DNA from: Acidobacteriota bacterium
GTDB lineage: Bacteria; Acidobacteriota; Blastocatellia; Pyrinomonadales; Pyrinomonadaceae
Length of the DNA stretch: 40,212 bases
Direction of reading: 5' to 3'
Assembly: GCA_020200235.1 (NCBI GenBank)
Contig: JAIVJC010000034.1
Location: forward strand, 1-40,212
Position numbers and translations under genes: made by a program. The notes beneath the pieces were generated by a model. It made no database searches. It saw nothing but the letters and a program-made list of their open reading frames with translations, and was not told where the DNA came from. Of this stretch, positions 35,931 to 40,212 are shown piece after piece. Position 1 is the first letter of the stretch. Every line of letters starts with the position of its first letter.

Positions 35931-37041
35931 CTGCTAAGTCTATCTCGCGCGGCTCCGACGAGCGCGCCGAGTCCATCAGCGCGAGGCAGCCGATGGTTGC
36001 GCGCGCCCCGTCGAGGACAGTCACCTCCGGCGCGCGCCCCTCGCGCATGGATTTGACGAAGGATTCCAACTGCGCCGCGTAGCCCTTCTCGCCCCACCAG
36101 CGCGAGCGCGCGCTGAGAGTGCCCTTTTTGATCGCGAGCCGCTTGAAGTCTTCCGTCGCGAGACCGAGCCCTTCCGCGAAAGCCTCGACGCGCTCGCCCG
36201 CGCTCGTCTTGCTGCCCACGGTGCAGTAGGTGAGATTCGCGACCGAGCCGTCCGCGAAGCGGAACGAGGCGGCGACGTTGTTCTCTCCGACCGTGCCCTC
36301 GCCGCCCGTCGGCAGACTGTAGGCGGAGACCGCGGCGGGCTCGGAGTCGAGCAGCCAGAACATGAGATCGACGAAGTGGACCGCTTCGCCGAGGATCGCG
36401 CCGCCGATCGCCGGATCGGCCATCCAGTAGGAGCCGGAGATGCCGGGCGAGTTGACGCGGCAGTTCACGACGGCGGGGCCGGCGCGGCGTGCGAGCTGCG
36501 ACTTCAGCTCGCGGTAGAAGGGCGCGAAGCGTCGGTTGAAGCCGACCGTGAGTTGCTTGCCACTCTCGCGCACCGCCCGCGCCAGCGCGCGGCATTCATC
36601 GACGGTCAGCGCCATCGGCTTCTCGACGAAGACGTGCTTACCCGCGGCGAGCGCGGCGAGCGCCTGCGCGGCGTGGTGCTGGTTGCGCGTCGCGATGAGA
36701 ACCGCGTCGATCGATTCGTCGCGCAGAATTTCGTCGTAGTCGGAGGCGCAGTAGTCCGCGCCGAAGCGCAGGGCGTAGCTCTTGCCGCGCGAGCCGCTCG
36801 CCGAGTAGACGGCGGCGAGTTTCACTCCGGGGATTTTTTTGAGCGCGGGCACGTGCGCCCAGCGCGCGATGTTGCCCGCGCCGACGAGCGCGACGCGCAA
36901 CTCCTTCGCGTCGCCCCGCGGCTCGACCCTGTCGCGCGCGATCTCGACCCTGCGCCGCGGCGCGAACGACTCCGCCGCCCGCTCGTCGTCAGCCGCGGGG
37001 TAGCGCAGCAGCACCGCCACGCTCGACTCCGCCGGGTTCAT
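35911..37041 (-). CDS. Gfo/Idh/MocA oxidoreductase, C-terminal half of a bi-domain oxidoreductase
   Basis: The protein has 376 residues. The NAD(P)-binding motif LRVALVGAGNIARWAHVPAL is near residue 50, and the signature AGKHVFVEKPMALTVDECRAL is near 135. GEAVHFVDLMFWLLDSEP carries the catalytic-type His. The first 45 residues (AESSVAVLLRYPAADDERAA) are not Gfo/Idh sequence. They look like the end of the alcohol dehydrogenase domain that precedes it in bi-domain oxidoreductases of polysaccharide loci. The likely role is nucleotide-sugar modification. The C-terminal AVMSDE and stop are repeat-encoded. ATGA overlap with the upstream frame. Confidence 0.88.
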   Translation of the reverse strand: MNPAESSVAVLLRYPAADDERAAESFAPRRRVEIARDRVEPRGDAKELRVALVGAGNIARWAHVPALKKIPGVKLAAVYSASGSRGKSYALRFGADYCASDYDEILRDESIDAVLIATRNQHHAAQALAALAAGKHVFVEKPMALTVDECRALARAVRESGKQLTVGFNRRFAPFYRELKSQLARRAGPAVVNCRVNSPGISGSYWMADPAIGGAILGEAVHFVDLMFWLLDSEPAAVSAYSLPTGGEGTVGENNVAASFRFADGSVANLTYCTVGSKTSAGERVEAFAEGLGLATEDFKRLAIKKGTLSARSRWWGEKGYAAQLESFVKSMREGRAPEVTVLDGARATIGCLALMDSARSSEPREIDLAAVMSDE

Positions 37042-37775
37042 GATCGCGCCGCCGCCACGATGACGCGATCCGCGCCGCGCCCGTTCGTCGCGGCGGAGAC
37101 GGCGTCGCTGACCGGCGCGCCGCCGGGCTCGACCGCGTGAGCCGCGCCGAGCGCGAGCGCGAGCGCGACGCGATCGGACTTCAGGTCGGTGGCGATGACG
37201 ACGCCGCCTTGCAGGCGCGCGAGCTGCGCGATGAGCTGACCGACGAGGCCGAGACCGACGACGACGACGGTCTCGCCCAGGCCGATCTCCGCGATCCGCA
37301 CGGCGTTCATCGCGATGCTGCCGAGCGTGGCGAAGCAGGCGTGCTCGAAGGGCACCGCGTCGGGCACGCGCGCGACCAGGTTGCGCCCCGTCAGGATCGT
37401 CTCGCCGTGGCCCGTGCCCTCGCCGCCGTAGGCGACGCGGTCGCCGATCTCCATGTCGGTCACGGTCTCGTGCTTGTCGACGACGACGCCGGCGCCCGAA
37501 TAGCCGAGCACGGCGTACTCGCTGAACTTGGCGCGCACCTCCGAGATCGTGCGCACGGGTCCCGCCTGCCGCATCACGTCGGCGACCTTGCGCAGGTGCG
37601 AGGGGTTGTCGGCGACCTCTTTCATCAGGCTGTCGGTGTGGATGCTCGCCGTCTCGGTGCCGCTGCTGATGAGGGAGAAGAGCGGGCGGACGAGGACGTG
37701 GTGCGGCGCGGCGACGGGGTCGGGCACCTCGTCGACGATGATCTCTTTGAGACCTTTGCGGATGACCTGTTTCAT
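37038..37775 (-). CDS. Zinc-type alcohol dehydrogenase domain, N-terminal half of a bi-domain oxidoreductase (truncated)
   Basis: The product has 245 residues from ATG 37775. It has the GroES-like fold start (KGLKEIIVDEVPDPVAAPHH) and the SLISSGTETASIHT segment typical of the bi-domain family. GYSGAGVVVDKH, IGDRVAYGGEGTGH and the Rossmann motif VVVVGLGLVGQLIAQLARL follow. It ends abruptly at GADRVIVAAARS. The rest of the dehydrogenase domain (about 90-110 residues) is missing, while its last strand reappears at the start of the next frame (IMNPAESSVAVLLRYP). A deletion inside one former gene of about 700 codons is the simplest reading. It was the first gene of the polysaccharide cluster. Confidence 0.85.
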   Translation of the reverse strand: MKQVIRKGLKEIIVDEVPDPVAAPHHVLVRPLFSLISSGTETASIHTDSLMKEVADNPSHLRKVADVMRQAGPVRTISEVRAKFSEYAVLGYSGAGVVVDKHETVTDMEIGDRVAYGGEGTGHGETILTGRNLVARVPDAVPFEHACFATLGSIAMNAVRIAEIGLGETVVVVGLGLVGQLIAQLARLQGGVVIATDLKSDRVALALALGAAHAVEPGGAPVSDAVSAATNGRGADRVIVAAARS

Positions 37776-37955
37776 TGTCTCGTGCGCGGGCTTAACAACG
37801 GCTCGTCGGAAATTCTGTAGAGCGTGGAGTCGTCGGGCGGGCGCGGGCTGGCGGGTTTCGCGCGCCGCGCGGCGAAGATAAAAATCGCACGCGCGTCGTG
37901 GGCTTGTCAAAACCGTCCGCCCGCCGGAGTGGGGGCGAGTCGTCGCGCAAAGTTA

Positions 37956-37999
37956 AAGGCGCGGGAGGGCGCCGGGTCGCTGGTGCCTTCCCGCGCCTT
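37956..37999. repeat. GC-rich hairpin between the beta-helix gene and the polysaccharide cluster
   Basis: AAGGCGCGGGAGGGC (from 37956) pairs with GCCTTCCCGCGCCTT (37985-37999), with a loop of about 14 nt. It lies downstream of the beta-helix gene and could end its transcription, though no T-run follows. The remainder of the gap 37776-38010 shows no gene and no clear promoter. Confidence 0.5.
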
Positions 38000-38010
38000 C
38001 AACCGTTGTG

Positions 38011-38080
38011 GCGAAGCCGCGACTGTTTTAGCGGCGAAGCCGCGACTGTTTTAGCGGCGGAGCCGCGTCCGTTTCTAACG
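38011..38080. repeat. Three tandem units of 23-24 bp overlapping a stop codon
   Basis: GCGAAGCCGCGACTGTTTTA plus GCG is repeated at 38011-38033 and 38034-38056. A diverged third copy (GCGGAGCCGCGTCCGTTTCT and on) covers 38057-38080. The third copy includes the stop codon (38075-38077) of the beta-helix gene. Confidence 0.88.
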
Positions 38081-40212
38081 GACGGTGATCGTCCCGGCGT
38101 TGCTGCGCTGACCGCCCGCGACGAGCGTCAGCTCGACAGAGCCCGCGCCCTGGAGGAAGGAGGGGAGGACGAAGTTGACCTGATCGACGCCCGCCGCGCC
38201 GTCGTACGCCGCGCCCGCGTACTCGACCGCGAGCTGGTAGACGAGGCCGTTCTGCAGGCGCGCCTCGACCGTGACCGACTCGGCGACGTTCGCGCGGCTG
38301 AACGATCCGCCCGAGAGATCGTTGGAGGGGTTCGTGTTCGACGCGCCGCGCAGGCCCGTCGCGTAGATCATCAGGCGCGTGTGCTTGTCGGCGGAAAGGT
38401 TATCCGGCGTCCACACGTCGAACGCGCCGCCCTTGTAGGTCGCGGCGTTCATCACGAGGGCGTCGCGCGTGCCGGCGGCGTTGAAGACGCCGGGCGAGAG
38501 CGCGCCGACCGTGACCGTGCCGCGCGAGACGTAGCCCTCCTGCAGCGTGACGATCACTTCCGCCTCGCCCGCCGCGAGCCCGGCGGGCACGACGAAGCTG
38601 ACGCGCGAAGGCGAGACGGCGAGCAGCGACGCGGCGCTGCCGCCGACCGTGACGCTCACGCCCGCAAGCTCGAAGGGGAGGTTGCCCGAGGCGTCGAAGC
38701 GCGCGGTCGCCGTCTGCGACGAGAGGGGGCTGAGGTTCGGATCGCCGTTGATGACGCCGAGGCTTTCGGGCGCGACCGACGGCGCGAGGCTCGCGCCGGA
38801 GAGGGTGGTCGCCGTGCCGATGACCGAAGAGAACGCCGCGGACGCGGGGCTCGCGCTGCCCGAGTTGATGACGGCAGCCATCAGGTCTTTCGCCTGACCG
38901 AGCTTCGTCCCCGAAATGCGCAGGCGGCTCTGCGCGCTGCCCGTCGCGCCCTTGGCGGCGAGTGCGCGTGCCGCGCGCGCGAAGTAGAGGGCCGAGCGCA
39001 GGTTCGTGTCGATCTGCGAGGCGTTCGTGAAGCGGCCCGACTCTCCCGTGAAGACCGCGTAAGCCTGCTCGATGTTGGCGACGAGCGGCACGATCTGCGC
39101 CTCGCCGACCGAAGGATTGGCGGCGAGCGAGACGGCAAGCGACTGCGCCGCCGCGACGAGCGCGGGCGAAGCCGGGCCTTGAGGCGTGGGGGTCGGGGTG
39201 GGCGTCGGCGTGGGCGTCGGCGTGGGCGTCGGCGTCGCGTTGGGCGTCGGCGTGGGGGTGGGGGCGGGCGAGGAGCCGGAGCGCGCCGCGTTGAGTTTGT
39301 CGATGTCGCAGCCGAGGTCTTTGCCGTCCGTGCCGGCGTTCTTGTAGGGCGACGAAGGCGCGAGGCGGTAGTCACCGCCCGCGAAGTCGACGTAGCCCAT
39401 GTTGTTCAGCGTCGCCGGGTAGAAGTTGCCCGCCGGGTAGATGATGTCCGTGTTCCACGGCGCGTTGACCTCTTTGGCGACGGCGTTGCCGGCGAAGACG
39501 CCGCCGGGAAGGTAGGTCGTGATCGCGTTGTTGCCGTAGCCGACGCCGCTGCCGAAGACGCCGTAGTCGTTGTGACGCGCGACATTGTTTTTGATGCGGA
39601 CGTTCGTGCTCGGCTCGCCGTCCAGGACGATCATCGAGCCCGTCTGCACCGCCGTGTTGTGCTCGATCACCACGTCGTCCGAGCCGCTCAGGATCTGGGC
39701 GAACGCGCCGTTGCCGCCCCACTGCCCGCCCACGTCCTCGAACAAGTTGTTAACGATCTTTACCCTGTGCAGGCGCATCTCCTTCGGCGCCGGCGTATAG
39801 ATGTAATCCTGACCTAGCAGGTTCACCCCCGCGGCGACGTGGCGCACGACGTTGTTGGTGAACTCCACGTCCTCGACGACCGCCCACGCGCCGGAGTCGT
39901 TGGGGCGCGGCGTGAAGAGGATGGAGAACCCGGATTGCGCGTCGGGCCAGTTCCCTTCGAGGACGTTCCCGTCGATGACGACACGCCGGGCGTGCTTCAA
40001 CTCCAACAGGTTCTTGACCGTCCACACGCCGCGCCACTCGGCGGGCTTGCGAATGTGGTTGCGGAGAATCTTGATGTCGGACGGCGTCTGGTTCGGCACG
40101 ATGGCTGCCGCCCCGCCGAACATGATGTTCTCGCCCGCGCCCTCCACGTAGTTGTTGACGATGTTGTAGGGTCCGGGTCCGTTCCAGCCGCCTATCGCCT
40201 GCGCCTCCTGCC
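38075..40212 (-). CDS. Secreted right-handed beta-helix protein with Pro-Thr linker and TIGR03437-type C-terminus (5' end outside window)
   Basis: The frame is open to the window edge, so the N-terminus is missing; about 711 residues are visible. The first about 270 are parallel beta-helix rungs with repeated N/V-rich turns (VVIDGNVLEGNWPDAQSGFS; VEFTNNVVRHVAAGVNLLG; VEHNTAVQTGSMIVLDGE; VRIKNNVARHNDYGVFG), as in pectate lyase-like proteins. A Pro-Thr repeat linker follows (about 300-335). Then comes a helical segment and a beta-rich tail with LSPGVFNAAGTRDALVMN, IYATGLRG and VDQVNFVLPSFLQGAGS, typical of the acidobacterial TIGR03437 domain. It is probably extracellular, perhaps binding or cutting a polysaccharide; no catalytic residues are assigned. 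Confidence 0.87.
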   Translation of the reverse strand, partial: QEAQAIGGWNGPGPYNIVNNYVEGAGENIMFGGAAAIVPNQTPSDIKILRNHIRKPAEWRGVWTVKNLLELKHARRVVIDGNVLEGNWPDAQSGFSILFTPRPNDSGAWAVVEDVEFTNNVVRHVAAGVNLLGQDYIYTPAPKEMRLHRVKIVNNLFEDVGGQWGGNGAFAQILSGSDDVVIEHNTAVQTGSMIVLDGEPSTNVRIKNNVARHNDYGVFGSGVGYGNNAITTYLPGGVFAGNAVAKEVNAPWNTDIIYPAGNFYPATLNNMGYVDFAGGDYRLAPSSPYKNAGTDGKDLGCDIDKLNAARSGSSPAPTPTPTPNATPTPTPTPTPTPTPTPTPQGPASPALVAAAQSLAVSLAANPSVGEAQIVPLVANIEQAYAVFTGESGRFTNASQIDTNLRSALYFARAARALAAKGATGSAQSRLRISGTKLGQAKDLMAAVINSGSASPASAAFSSVIGTATTLSGASLAPSVAPESLGVINGDPNLSPLSSQTATARFDASGNLPFELAGVSVTVGGSAASLLAVSPSRVSFVVPAGLAAGEAEVIVTLQEGYVSRGTVTVGALSPGVFNAAGTRDALVMNAATYKGGAFDVWTPDNLSADKHTRLMIYATGLRGASNTNPSNDLSGGSFSRANVAESVTVEARLQNGLVYQLAVEYAGAAYDGAAGVDQVNFVLPSFLQGAGSVELTLVAGGQRSNAGTITVR

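Overview
The window is GC-rich chromosomal DNA, probably from an Acidobacteriota bacterium (Blastocatellia-like). The reasons are a C-terminal domain of the TIGR03437 type on a beta-helix protein, an exosortase-type exopolysaccharide locus, bacterial tricorn and M49-like secreted peptidases, and a dense load of intergenic palindromic repeats. The phylum is an inference from gene content. No rRNA, tRNA, CRISPR array, transposase or phage gene is visible.

Layout. Positions 1-13.6 kb hold housekeeping and secreted proteins: the end of a type II NADH dehydrogenase, a small coiled-coil protein, an M49-like metallopeptidase, a tricorn protease whose 3' end is lost at a palindromic repeat cluster, dusB, a DUF4920 protein, two membrane proteins, mreB with a clear intrinsic terminator, an rqcP-like S4 protein and a SurA/PpiC-type foldase. 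From 13.8 to 20.5 kb lie mfd (frameshifted), a membrane-anchored protein of unknown function, rfaE2 and lysS. lysS carries a frame break and an AT-rich central tract unlike the rest of the gene.

From about 21 to 37.8 kb nearly everything is on the minus strand and forms one exopolysaccharide/exosortase locus. In transcription order it contains a dehydrogenase plus Gfo/Idh pair (remains of a bi-domain oxidoreductase), a GT4 glycosyltransferase, exosortase, EpsI, a TPR lipoprotein, a Wzz-like chain-length protein, a secretion ATPase, a BY-kinase, a polyprenyl glycosylphosphotransferase, a Wza-like export protein, a Ycf48-like propeller protein and a TPR protein. Together they would start, assemble, regulate and export a surface polysaccharide, and sort proteins carrying a C-terminal PEP-CTERM-like signal. 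No such substrate, flippase or polymerase is in the window. The right end is a partial beta-helix protein.

Two themes deserve attention. First, ten gene borders carry inverted arrays of 7-nt units. Five unrelated heptamer sequences share one architecture, and several arrays supply the stop or start codon of the adjacent gene. Two other palindromic repeat families are present, and heptamer arrays are nested inside one of them. Second, five genes are broken: tricorn, mfd, lysS, exosortase and the bi-domain oxidoreductase. Some contain internal deletions. This may be real decay or replacement, or it may be assembly error; raw reads would decide.
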